Source: Amblyornis subalaris (taxonomy: Eukaryota; Chordata; Aves; Passeriformes; Ptilonorhynchidae). From it: a DNA stretch of 64,000 bases. The notes under the pieces were generated by a model. The model ran no database searches, had not been told where the DNA came from, and was given only the letters and a program-made list of their open reading frames with translations. How positions within the stretch are numbered: position 1 is the stretch's first letter; the number at the start of each line of letters is the position of its first letter. The stretch spans positions 6,250,087 to 6,314,086 of the forward strand of contig JACAXG010000012.1 in the NCBI GenBank assembly GCA_018881555.1. Reading direction: 5' to 3'. Shown here one piece after another: positions 1 through 11,775 of the stretch. A program made the position numbers and the translations under genes.

Positions 1-712
1 GGCCCTAAACAGGACAACTCCAAAAATCACACCATGTCCCTGAGAGCATTGTTTGAATGCTCCTTGAATGCTGTCAGGCTTGGTGCTGTCACCCCTTCCC
101 TGGGGAACCTGTTCCAGTGCCCAACCATCCTCTGGGTGAAGAACCTTTCTCTAAAATCCAACCTAAACCTCCCCTGACAGAACCTCAGGCCATTCCCTCG
201 GGTCCTGTCACTAGTCACNAGAGAGAAGAGATCAGTGTCTGCCCCTCCCCTTCCCCTCACGAGGAAGTTGTAGACTGTGATGAGGTCTCCCTCTGTCTCC
301 TCTTCCCCAGGCTGAACACACCTCAGCCACTCCTCATACAGGTTCCCTTCAAGGCTCTTCACCATCTTCGTGGCCTCCTTTGAACACTCTCTAATAGTTT
401 AGAAAGTTTCGTCTTTCTTAAATTGTGGCCCCCAAAACTGCCCCCAAGACTCGAGGCGAGGCTGCCCCAGTGCGGAGCACAGCAGGACAATCCCCCCCCT
501 TGCCCGGCTGGCGATGCTGTGCGTGATGCATCCCAGGACACGCTTGGCCCTCCTGGNTGCCAGGCCACTGTTGACTGATGTTCAACTTGTCATCGGCCAG
601 GACCCCTAGGTCCCTTTTCACGATGCTGCTCTCCAGCCTCTCACTTCCAAGTCTATCCCTACATGCAGGGCTGCCCTGCCCCTGGTGCAGTGCACCAAAG
701 AACTGGATTCGT
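1..712 (-). mobile_element. CR1 LINE, 3' portion, 5'-truncated copy cut by window edge
   Basis: Read on the minus strand, this is the C-terminal part of the CR1 ORF2 protein (after the reverse transcriptase core) plus the start of the 3' UTR. Recognisable blocks include GSERLESS...RDLGVLADDKLN, then SDRTRGNGL, QGRFRLDFRERFFTQR and GHWNRFPREGV. Frameshifts and gaps separate the blocks, so it is dead. The terminal (ATTCTATG)-type tail is missing only because the window starts inside the 3' UTR. The copy is fairly well preserved compared with the other CR1 pieces here. Ambiguous bases lie at 219 and 557. Confidence 0.93.
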
Positions 713-1737
713 TTTCTCAAGCAAAGAGATGACTGAAAACAGAGAGGTACAAATGGAAAAAGTTCTTGATAAGAAGTTGATAAGAAACTATTGCTTCATA
801 CACTGAGGAAACAAACTTTTCAAAACGAGCATATTTTTAAGCCTTTCTCACTGTAGTGCACTGACAGTGAGAGAATATGCATAGAAGCTGAGTCAGGAGG
901 TGGAAGCAGTCAGCAGCAGAATAGAGTTTTGCCTGTGCCAAGACATAGACTTCAGGATTCCTAAGGAAACCTTTACGTAGTCTGGTTCTACATCAGGTAA
1001 TAGAACCATTAAAGCTGTTTTTCACATTCCAAGAGGATGGAATGTAAAAAGGGAGACCTGGCAACACAACAGTACATTTTAATTTAGGCCCTGAAGGGGC
1101 AATCATTCTGGCTAGATCAGTCTTGCTGAAAATAGTTTAAAATCTATATGCATTTTTATGGGAACTCGGTAATTTGTTTCTGCTCAAAACAACACCAAAA
1201 TACTGTTAATTATTTGGACACAACATCCCAGTTATTGAGGTATAATATTAATTTCATTTTCATTTTTATGGAACATGTTACAGCGCTGAAATCCTTTCTC
1301 CAGCTATTAAGGAAGCTATTTATTTGGTTCACAACAATGTTTTCAAAATTCTTTGTAATCATCCATTATCAATAGAGAAGGTCACTGCAATACATTAGTT
1401 TTATAGCAATGCATTTTACCTGTTTTACATCAAACAAAAGTTCCAGTCTGTATCTATGCAAAGCCACAAGAAAACATCATTGTTTACAAATGAGATGTTA
1501 AGAGGACCTGTTCTGGTGGTGAAAGGTAGATTTTCTAAAGTTAGGAGATTAATAATTTAAGAAAGATGAGCTCAGCACAAAATGCATCTCAGTTGATGCC
1601 ACCAGGAAGTCAAACCAATTTTCTCAAAAAGTACAAACATTTACCCATAAAGTCTATAACAATCACCATGACATGGCAAGAGCGAATATGCACTGAAAAC
1701 TTTTGAGCTCTAACAAGCAAGAATGTCAGTACACAAG
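713..1737. other. Intronic DNA, no feature recognised
   Basis: AT-rich sequence between two CR1 fragments. The longest open frame (1148-1375, +) has no splice signals or recognisable motif and looks like chance. Confidence 0.5.
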
Positions 1738-1910
1738 AATAGAATCATAGAATCAAATAAACATTTAGGTTGGAAAAGCCCTTAAAGATCATTGAGTCTA
1801 ATTGTAAATATAACACTGCCAAATCCTACTAAACCTTGTCCCTAAGAGCCACTTAATTTCAGATCCAGACTTAATTTTTCTGTGTTGGGCAACGTTCCAA
1901 ACACTAGATG
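1738..1910 (-). mobile_element. CR1 LINE 3'-end fragment, degenerate
   Basis: The left end carries the CR1 tail in reverse orientation (AGAATCATAGAATC), followed by the reverse complement of the CR1 3' UTR (AGGTTGGAAAAG, AGATCATTGAGTCTA, TAACACTGCCAAATCC, CTTGTCCCTAAG). Similarity fades after about 1850; a weak match to the next CR1 segment may reach 1905. It belongs to a different CR1 subfamily from the copy at 1-712, since the 3' UTR differs. Confidence 0.85.
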
Positions 1911-4900
1911 AAGATCTGGATGAAAACTGTCTATCGCCATTTCTGATGAACAGGAAATTGCTTCACTTAGTTTTTGCAAACTGAAAAAAAAACCCACAAT
2001 CCCACCAGAATCTGCAATTCATGAGTGGATTTTTCAGATCCTTTAAAGTACCTTAAAAAGTCAGACATTTTTGAGAAGGAGAAATATTACAAAGCTCACT
2101 CATGCCAATTGAAAAATGACTCAACAGCTGATCTTGTAACATGTCTTGAATTCATCATTATCCCTAGAAAGGTTTGCTTGGGAATAGTACAAAACAGCAC
2201 ACCAGCAGTGTCCCAAACAGACCATCAGGCCAACATTAAGTATTTAATATATTTCAACAGTGTCACTATTTGTAGTCTACCTACAGATAACATGGATTAA
2301 TTACCACAATTTCTGTTTCAGTGTATTAAGGGATGAGTAAGCATGTAAAACTGCAAATGGCCATATTCTCGTTAATTTCTTTGTCAGCTCACCACCTGCT
2401 TATCTTTACATTTCCACATTACTCATTATAATTTGGTACTCATTCTCTTCTTCTTTTAGTTTTCCTTTATTTTCCTCTCTATCTTTTTTCTCACCTTTTT
2501 TTTTCCTTCACAGTATTTCTATAAAGTTTCTCATCATCCTCCCTTTCTCAATTCCAAAAACTCCTACCCAGCTTCTCAGTGTTACTCTGCCACTAAAGCC
2601 ACTGACTTTTGTATTGGTTTATATATCTACATATTCACCACAATCATCATCAAGTTCAATTCTGATGCTGACATCCTATATTTAAAATTCTGACTCTTCA
2701 TATGCAGCTCTGGGAGTGTCTACAGGGTCCATCTAGAGTAAAAGGGCTAGATAACAGCAGCTGTTAAAACAGGAGCATGAGTGTAAACAGCATGTGAGAA
2801 TGGGATACACAAATCTCTCTGAACGGGTGCTTTCACAAAACATTAAAGATGAAAATCAACATCAGCCACATTAAACATTATGAATTATGAAGAGACTTCT
2901 GACTTGAAAAAAAGGTATAGATGAAGTACAGGAATTTGAAGCAGCAGGAAGAGACCTTTGAGTGGTAACAGCAACATTCAAAACCTGGTTTGACACTCGC
3001 AGAAATTACCCTGGGGTCATGGCAAGCCCTGCGTTGGTGCAAGCTTGTGGGACACCTCAGTGGTTTCTGAGGCAGCCGTGGGCACACACAGCACTGAAGA
3101 AACCATGTCTCCATTGCAAGATTTGTGGAGGTAAGGAAATGAGATTTTTCAGACTTAATTTACAACAGAAACATACCCTAACTTGCTTACACCATGCCCC
3201 ATCTTCTGACTTGTCCCCTTTTCTATGTCCTTTCCCAATGACAATCGCCAGCTATTTCTTCAGCCTTTCCCAAAACCCAGGTCTCTTCCCCTCCTACTAC
3301 CAGTATGAAGTGATCATGTCCTTTTCAAGCCAGCAAGGCTTGACTCCTCCTTCATTTGTAACTATGACTTGATCTTCACCTTCAGCATCAACTACATGCC
3401 TGGCTTTCCCCCACCTTACCTCACTGAACATCCATCCACAGCCATCCCCAGCATTATCCTCACCTTCTGATGACGTCCCGAATATTTTTACCTTTTTCTG
3501 AATCTATTATCAAAGCGTTCTAACAGCCTTTATCAGTACAGGTCTTAGGATAATAGGGTCTCAATCTGGACCGAGCCTGCTAAATGATAACATAGTCCAA
3601 AATTAGTAATAGAAAATGTTGGATTTATTCTTATTATGGCCAAGCATAATCTTCAAGATTAATAAATGGAGGGCATGCTTTTTTGCTTTTTCATAATAGT
3701 ACAACTATTTATAAATATCCATGCTCAGAATGCACCTGTTATAGTAATTTACCATGGATATAATTTTTACAAATATTTAATCCATAAATCATATTTCCAT
3801 GATTTTCAATTTCTTTGTTTGCTCTTTTTGCAATCATCCAACTTTCCTGGTTTATGTCTCCTAGTGTTATAGTCATAATTTCAAAGCTAAAATATGAAGC
3901 AATGGAAAATAGTTCTTTTTCTACATTTCCATGTCTTGTTAAAAATAAAAATTTTCTTAAGTCTCCACAACAAAACATTATGCCTTGCAGAGACATATAG
4001 GGAAGCTAAAAANGAGTTATGCTTGATTCCAGATGAAAATCTACCTTTGTCTGTTTAGATTTACATTGGACAGGCTAACTTTACACTGAGATCANAATAT
4101 ATAAACGAGTAATAAATATATAAATGAAATTCTAGAATTTTATTAAAGTGTAAGTACAAATTTATGTACGCTATTTAAAATGTTAATTAAGGCTAACATA
4201 ACTGAACTTCTTGTATTAATCAAGTGTTTATTTCTAAATGATCCTGTATTATTCATGAAGTCCTTTGTATTTTCCCCTTTTTTTTCCTGCTGAATTTCAG
4301 GTTTCCATTCTCTGAATGGAAAAAAGATTGCCAAAAAAGAATATTAAATCAAGTGGTACCATTTTAAATGTAGTGTTGCAATGGCCAACTAAGTTGTTAA
4401 AGGAGAACATACTAATAAATCCATTTTTGCANGCTAGTGGCTGAACTCAGAAAATCACAGTTTTATGGCAATGCAGCCTAAACAGTTGTCTATAAAGGTG
4501 AATCGAAATTCACATTTTTGGGAAAACTTTAAAATCATTCTTGAGTGGATAATTCAGAAAATTATAACAGGATAATAGTTTCAAAGCTTTATGTAAGCTG
4601 TTTCTCAGTCCCTAATTTGGTTTTGCTAATTTTCTTCATCATTTGTCATTATTGCTTCATGGGTGGCATAGCCATGTCAAAAATTTAGAAATATTTAAAA
4701 TGTACATTCTTTTTATTGTCTTGCCAAATCCTGTTTTCACCTACAGATTAATTTGAAAAGTAAATCATACAGTTACCATTGTTGGGTGGGTAGACTGCTT
4801 CTGTCATTTTTTCTATTCTCTGCCTTTTATTGTACATAAAAGGAGAAATTTTGAAGAATTAAAATGAATGCCTGCAAGCGTAAACTTGTTTAATGGAAAA

Positions 4901-5601
4901 TTAAACGTTTCAGAAATCAAGATTTCCATAATATCTGTTAAGAAACAGAATATTGGTTTGGATTGTTCTTTACTGTTCTCTCGTGGTTTGGAAAACAATT
5001 TTTAATGACGTTATCCGATAGGTCCTTAAGAGCAAGCAAAAATTATTATAAACAGAGACTGCACTGAAATACTAAGTCTATGTCTTCCTGACATACCCTG
5101 TTTCCATTGTCTTATTTAGTGGAGCTAATTTCCTAGCAGACTAATAAACAATGCTTAATGAAGATCTCAGCACTGTAACCAACTCCAGCACATGTGATTC
5201 TCCTACCTGGGTGAATCAGGATTTTCAGAATTTTGCTTGGAATGCATTTATATGCACACGGACAAATTTGGAACCAGAAAGTCATCCTAGCCTGATTTTT
5301 AAACCAATGGTTACAAGATCCCTGTGATCTAGTCAGGATTATGATAATATTCAGCCTGGTTTGACAAAAACAACTGTTATAGAATTGCATAAAGGAAGTT
5401 CGCTTCCCCTCTTCTCTGTTGCTTCTTTCCTAACTCAGCCTTCCCTCCCTCCTCCACTAATTTCTACCCCCACTTACAGAGGCAAGAGGCCTGCCTTCAT
5501 CCCTGACCCCAGGAAGCTGCTTGGCCAGTGCATCCTTCTCACCACCACAGAGACAAATTAAAAACTTGCCTTACAACACATAAAACCTGCCTTTTACTTA
5601 C
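1911..5601. other. PDE1A intron, no gene recognised
   Basis: AT-rich DNA without repeats that I recognise. A plus-strand open frame at 2962-3372 ends near a GTAAGG but has no recognisable domain. A pyrimidine-rich stretch lies at about 5400-5480. Single ambiguous bases at 4013, 4095 and 4431. Confidence 0.45.
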
Positions 5602-5782
5602 ACTTGCAAGACCAGACATAGTGCCTTCGTTGGACAAACTACGGTTTTCATCACAGGCTGTCTCCCCTGGATGGAAAGCATGTAAACCTGAGACAGGTGC
5701 CATGTACTCTCTGGGAACTGCGGAAACTAATGCTTTGGGAAAGCAGAAATGGGTACTCTTAGCAGGCGATTTAAACCTATGA
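5602..5782 (-). other. Exon-like segment in PDE1A intron, function unknown
   Basis: On the minus strand this segment is preceded by a good pyrimidine tract ending in CTGGAAAG (acceptor AG at 5783-5784; a second possible acceptor gives a start at 5776) and followed by a consensus donor GTAAGTA (5596-5601). One frame is open throughout and reads about 60 residues, including FPKALVSAVPREYMAPVSGL and HAFHPGETACDE. I recognise no family. The length (175 or 181) is not a multiple of three, so inclusion between exon 1b and exon 2 of PDE1A would shift the frame. It could be a noncoding RNA exon, a cryptic exon or chance. Confidence 0.22.
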
Positions 5783-8700
5783 CTTTCCAGAAAAGAATAA
5801 TGCAAGAGAGGAGTAAAAATAAATCTCTCCCTCCAAACCAAATACTACAAGGTCTGTGAAACAGGAGTGCCTCTAACNTTTTGCTACAGCTCCTCTTCCT
5901 ACCAGCTTGAAAATATAAATCACTGCTAATCTCTGCAGTGGGCCAGTACTTTTCACCATATCCATTTACAGCGTTTCTTCTTCGCTCATGGGCCTTGTCC
6001 CAAGGAACTGAAGAATACAGCGTAACAGGGTTATTTTATGGATATAAGGTCTGAGAAAACAGATTTTTGACAGAAAAGGACAAAAAAAAAAATTCCTCAC
6101 AAGAAAAGAAATTTCATTCAGCCTCACATCTCAATAGAATTACTTTTTTAACACCAACCTCTTTCCTGTTGGAATTTATAAGTCAGCTCTTCTAAGGTAT
6201 CTTATCTTTCAAAATGACAGTTTAAATCAGCACAACTATGTAATATTTTGGGGCTTTTACCCATCAGCATATCCATTAAAGCCACACAGGAAGAAGTAGA
6301 AGGAAGAACATAGGCAGAAAATACATCAGTAACTGGATGGCCATGGCTATGAACTACGTGTATGTTTGCAGAAGTTGCAGCAAAGTTTGTCTTTAGGGCA
6401 AGGGGCAGTCAACAAACAGACTATGATTTCAGGGTCTTCTTGTGGCACTGTGTTTCTATAGTCCAGCCTTTTCTTAGAGCAAGAAATAAAGGACAACTGC
6501 ATCTTCTCTTCCCTGCCCACCTTCCTCCTACACCACAGGAATAAATTGTCATTCATTAAATTAATATGCTACATTAATTGACAATTAAGCTCTCACTAGG
6601 AACAATTAAATATAAGGTACATGCACCGTAATTGCAGCGCACAATTCAACATAAACATCTCAAAGTTCCCTATACATCTGTTTGTTCCCTACACACAGTA
6701 TGAAGATAATAATAATTTGGAGCCACTTGAAGGCTGCTACAAATAAAGGGAGAAAACATCAATTTTTTTACAAACTTCTAAGCAGTTAAAATCTACTACT
6801 TTCTAGGCTGCCCACAGGTACATAATTTTTTTCTTGTTTACCTAGTTAAGTTGCTTCTTCTTCGTTTNTTATTCTGATTTTGTACCTTTCTACAGAGACA
6901 AATTGAAAACATGCCAACTGCAGCTATACCCATGCAAAACACAAATATGCCTGTTCAGTACATACTATATTGAAGCCGGAGCATAAAGAGAGAAGATGAA
7001 ACTCACAAATAGGAAAAAAATGTGGTACCATAGTATGAGGATGTATCTCTTGTACTTGGCAAAACTCCTGAATATTTCAAGCATTCAGGGGTGGAAAACA
7101 ATTTTTTAAAAGGAGGAAAAGAGAAGCCATGTAAGAGCATTACACTCATGGTTAATTTTTGCTAGAAAATACTTGTTAGTACTTTTTTTCTAGAAGAAAA
7201 GAGCCTCTGGCAAAAACTTATAACTCCTAGAAGCTGCAGAATATGCTATTTCTATATTTTATTATTATTTATTCTATTTATTACTAAAACTCAAAAATTA
7301 ATGATATGGATTATTCTTATTCCACAAATTACAGCAGTACAAACATTTTCTGGGAATCAGGTCTCTGTAAACAATATACTGTAAAGTATATCATTATGTA
7401 TGCACTCAATGGTGGTGTAGAAGTAGTGCTGGAATAGTTTCTGCCAGTTGATTACAGTAAGCAACAGCATTTAATATTTAGAGCTGATCTTAGCATAAAA
7501 TAAAATAATGAATGAGCTATATATATTTTGAGGGACTAGAGACCAAAGGACTGGGTCATTTTCTTAGTAAAGGAGAATTCAGAGCTACAGAGAGATCCAG
7601 TGTAGTTAATACAACATTCATACATACAATAAACAAAGATTTTGGAACAACAGCAACAGTACAAGGAGCTCTTCTCATATGCACACACCATAGAGAAAAT
7701 AATAACAGAGCTCCCTGGGGAGTAGGAAAACTAGTGGTTTTCACCCTTATTCTTTCTCTGGCTTTCAGCACTGAAAGCCCCTATTTTCCTGTTCCTATTG
7801 CTCTAAGGGAAAACAGTTGATCCAAAATTGCATGAAACCAGAGAAAATGTGCAGAACAAAAGAGATGTATTTTGAAGCTAACACATTAATACTTTTCAAA
7901 CACATTAAGAGCCTTAAATCAAAGACATTACATAGCAAGAATAAATTCTTTGTTATTATCCAGCTGTCATCGATCTAGAAATCTCAAAGCCCATGGGTCT
8001 CTTGAACTAATTCCAGGCTTTCATGGACCCTAACAAGGCAGAGACACCCAAAGACCAACTTGTCTTGTGATGCTCTGATCCTTTTGCTTCCAAGACCAAA
8101 GTCATACAATCCAATGCATTCCCTAAAGACTGAAGCAGAGTGCATGAAAATGTTAGCTTCAGTATAAGCTTCAATTAAGGACTGTGTAGATTCTTACGTT
8201 AACAGAACTCATAGAAATTTGAGAATGAGAACACCTATTATGTCATTTAATCTATACAATTGGCAGAGAAGGATTTGTTCCCTAAAGCATTTTTCATTTG
8301 GCTTTATTCAGTCCAATTTTAAATGTAGGAGCTTTGAGGCTCCCATTGCTTTCTTTGAGAAGGCTGATTTGTTTATTGTTTGAATTTATTTCACCATCTC
8401 CAGTCACAGCAAATATGCTCAAGATGCTGTTCTTAATAAATATATGGAATGTCCTTAGTAATTTATGTTAGCATTAAAATGGCCAGTGAGTATCCAGGCT
8501 ACAAGTTCTGTTGAAATGTATCTTTGCATATAGCAGACTCTTCTTTTGATAGTAATGAATGTAGGAATCTTGAAGTATTTGGCAGTCTTTTCTGATCCAA
8601 AAAAATTTTATCCTATTTGATGTGCTTTAGTAATCAGTGATTCATAAGCTCAAATTTCTTTTACACAGTTATATTTCTGAATGAATGTAGTTATTTCCAA

Positions 8701-11309
8701 GCACTACTGGGTAGCAAGTACCAAGCATTACACTTGGTTCTCACTATTTTTATATTTTTATTTCTTCATGAATTCAGAACTTGCAAAAAATTTATAAATA
8801 AGTCAGAAATTTCTTCTTATTATTGAGTTTCCCATCTCGGAACATAATACTTATCTGACTCTTATGCAGAGTATTGGTAATATTGAAAGGATTATTTAGA
8901 ATAGATACTTAAACCAATTTTTACATTACTGGGAAAGCAACTGAAGTAAAAGTACAGATCCACTCTAAATGCAGCTTTGCTAAGCAGGAAGATACTTATA
9001 ANTACTTATTGAGTTCTAACATAGCTCCCAAGAAAGACATGTTTTTTAAGAGTAACTATACNTAATGTTGGCTGTCATCAAAATATAGGTAAACATAAAT
9101 ATATATCAAACTTGTGAAATTTCATATTTTCTTTTTTCTTCTCTTTTCAAGGAAAAAACTGAATAGACTGCTGATTCAGTTATCTTAAAGTAAGATTTGT
9201 GCCCAGTAAAACCATTTCACCTATATGGACAAAAAATCACAGGATTCAAAGGACTGAGGTTAAATCTTCACAATTCTTGCATAAGACATTTTTCACTAGA
9301 GAAGTATGTTCCAAAGTCATAAGGAAAATGAACACACATTAAAAAACCAGCTCTTTAATATGCTGGGATAGCATCTGTATTTACTGTACATGATACAATC
9401 TTTATGACATATGGAGATCGTCGTTCTGTTTGAGCTGCCTAAAATATTATGCTGGTCTCGACCTTGGAAACGTTTCTTAAGCATTTACTGTAGTATTACC
9501 AAGATCTTTTGCCAGGAGAGTCACTGCAGAGCCATGGACTCTTTGGGGGCTTTCCATATTAGGGGTTTTCTTGCTCTGGATTAAGCATGCCAATAGTATT
9601 TAGTTGCCGTTCTGTATTTAGAACTGATTTGCAGGAATGGATTTTGGTAATAAATGTTGAAACTTCTTGTATTTCATTAAGTTCACTCCCACAAGACAGT
9701 TTAAGGAAACATCCATTAAGAAAGCTCTTGCAAACTATCCAGTACTACTCCAGCTACAGCAGATTTCTATAGCAGATTACCAAACACGTCAGAAAATATG
9801 CATTTATTCACCCGCAATTCTAAAAGCCCCAAAAGACTGTGAAGAATGTACATTTCAAGTATTTTTTTTNAAATTACAGCTTATAGGATAATTATGACAG
9901 ATCCTTGAAAATAGTTATCAATGTTTAAACAGAAATATATTCAATTAAACTATTAACTTAAATAAAAATACGTCACTTGAGGAAAATATCAAATGTCTCT
10001 TAATTGTCAGTCATAAATTTTCTGCAAAAGAACTTTTTAGCTCCTCTTTATGGAAGTGCAAAATGTTTAATTTAATATACTATATAAATTGCATAGCAAA
10101 TACACACAGGACATTCAAATTTAAGGTTAACAGTTAAGTCATTACACTTCCATAGTAACCTTTTAATATCCAGATTCTCTTTCTACACTGTAACTGTAAT
10201 ACTACTGAAAGATTTCTCCATGTGTAAGATTAGTAAAACATAATCCTGGCACGACTACCTGTCTGAACTTACTCAGGAGCTGCAATAGCAACTGTTACTG
10301 CACTCCCANAATATATGACATCAGTAGTGGTGATCCAATAAATAACAGTCCTGTATTTGCTCTGGGACCATCTATAATCTTATATTTATTTGTCATATCA
10401 ACACTGTGGTTACAATATCCTACTGATGTCACCCAGTAAGAGTTGGGGTTTTGTTCAAGTTGTCACCAGCCATAAACAGAAGTGTGAACTATTGCAGGTT
10501 TATTTAATCTTACAGCCACTGCATCCTTATTCATAGCAGTCCGAGAAATATTATTTCCCACTCAAAGTCATTCGGTCTGAAGCTAGAACTCGGCAAAGGA
10601 AAGGAAGGAGTCTCCTATGGTAAAACGCACGAGTAAACTAGATCTAATCCTGATCTGTAAAGGAATTTTACAATTGACTTTAAAACATAAAATCAGAAAG
10701 ATGTTTCAGAGATCAAATAAATATATGTAGGATGCTTTGAAGAACCACCTCACTAAAATTCCAACTTGTTACTCTTTAAACTTCAACCCTTACTATCAGA
10801 AGTGCCTTACAGACTTTAAGCACTTGTCTACACATCCCAGCAAGCATGCTACTTTACTCTGAAAGGTGTATCATTTCAAGTATTAAAACACTGCCATCCA
10901 GACATAATCAGCTAAACTAAGCAAGAACCATGTTCCACTTTTAAAGTTTTACAATTCCAGAATACACTGAGGGACTTCAGAGCTGTAGGAAAACAGAACA
11001 CACACAAAAAAGTTTTCGAAAGCTACTCTGCCTCTCTTTCATAATAAAGACAATCCCCCACAAAATTTTAGAGAATGCAGAGGACAGAGAGGAAAAGAAA
11101 AATAACTTTAAAAAAGTCTCAGTACAAGTAGAAAAAAAAAAAAATTCTGAGAATCAAAATCACCTAATACGTTACTAGGCTATGCAAAATTAAACCCTTT
11201 ATCTTCAACAATTTTTGTGCATTTGCATATGAACTTTAAGTTAACAAATAGGATGTAGAGAGTAAAGTTCATAACATTTTCAGTTCAAAGTAAGAATAGC
11301 ATCACTTAC
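5783..11309. other. PDE1A intron downstream of exon 1b, no gene recognised
   Basis: AT-rich DNA with scattered short A and T runs. No repeat family or coding exon was recognised; the open frames here lack splice context. Several isolated ambiguous bases (5878, 6868, 9002, 9062, 9870, 10309). Confidence 0.45.
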
Positions 11310-11362
11310 CTAAAGATTGGTCTTTGGAGATGTTTTTTCTTGATTGTAACACAATCATCCAT
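11310..11362 (-). CDS. PDE1A: PDE1A alternative first coding exon 1b (PDE1A1-type N-terminus)
   Basis: Minus-strand exon reading MDDCVTIKKKHLQRPIF plus two bases (AG) of the next codon, followed directly by the donor GTAAGTGAT. The mammalian PDE1A1 isoform starts MDDHVTIRKKHLQRPIFR and then continues with the shared exon LRCLVKQLE, so length, sequence and phase 2 splice junction all agree. An in-frame TAA lies immediately before the ATG, which fixes the start. The context before the ATG is weak (T at -3) but G is at +4. Differences from the mammalian form are Cys for His at residue 4 and Lys for Arg at residue 8. In the known family this N-terminus gives higher calmodulin sensitivity than the other start. 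Confidence 0.93.
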
Positions 11363-11753
11363 TTAAAGTGGGGAAAAAGACTTCTTCCAGCAAATAACTC
11401 CAAAAAAACCCTGGGAGTAATTGGGAAACTTGTTCTTAGCTACTGTGCTGCAGAGAGCATACAGAGTGGTATTTTGGTGCTGGGGGAAGCCTCCCTCCCT
11501 CTTTCTGACAGTGGAGCAGAAAAGGGCCATAGAGGCCACATAAGCCAGGCACGGCCGTGCACTACCAAACCTGGCAGGCTGAGCAAAACTGCAGTCAAGT
11601 TGATCGAAGCACAGAATTGTACTGGATTCCTTTCAACTGTGCAAGAAAAAGGGGGATCTCTGCCAAGTGCTACCCAGGTAAAAATTTGTTAGATTATTCC
11701 AGCCATGAGAGCACTTCTTACACATACTGGTCAAAGTCTTAAATGCAGAGTCA
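11363..11753 (-). promoter_or_regulatory. Probable 5' leader and promoter region of PDE1A exon 1b
   Basis: This stretch lies directly upstream of the exon 1b start codon on the minus strand. It is somewhat richer in G and C than its surroundings between about 11440 and 11670, and holds a perfect 12-base palindrome GCACGGCCGTGC (11549-11560). I see no convincing TATA box. Several ATG triplets occur upstream of the coding start, so the true transcription start matters for translation. The role is inferred from position only. Confidence 0.4.
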
Positions 11754-11775
11754 CTCTCTCTCTCTCTCTCTCTCT
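11754..11775. repeat. (CT)11 microsatellite upstream of exon 1b
   Basis: Eleven uninterrupted CT units, which read as GA repeats on the coding (minus) strand, about 390 bases upstream of the exon 1b ATG. Confidence 0.95.

Noticed and set aside
2962..3372. 136-codon plus-strand frame with a GTAAGG inside
   Set aside because: A frame of this length is expected by chance in 64 kb; no motif recognised and no acceptor.
1..11309. Search for the shared PDE1A second exon (LRCLVKQLE, AVYIDETRR)
   Set aside because: Not found on the minus strand by eye; it probably lies beyond the window.
11324..11742. Plus-strand frames of 122 and 61 codons over PDE1A exon 1b
   Set aside because: Antisense to the identified exon and its leader; no splice or start evidence.
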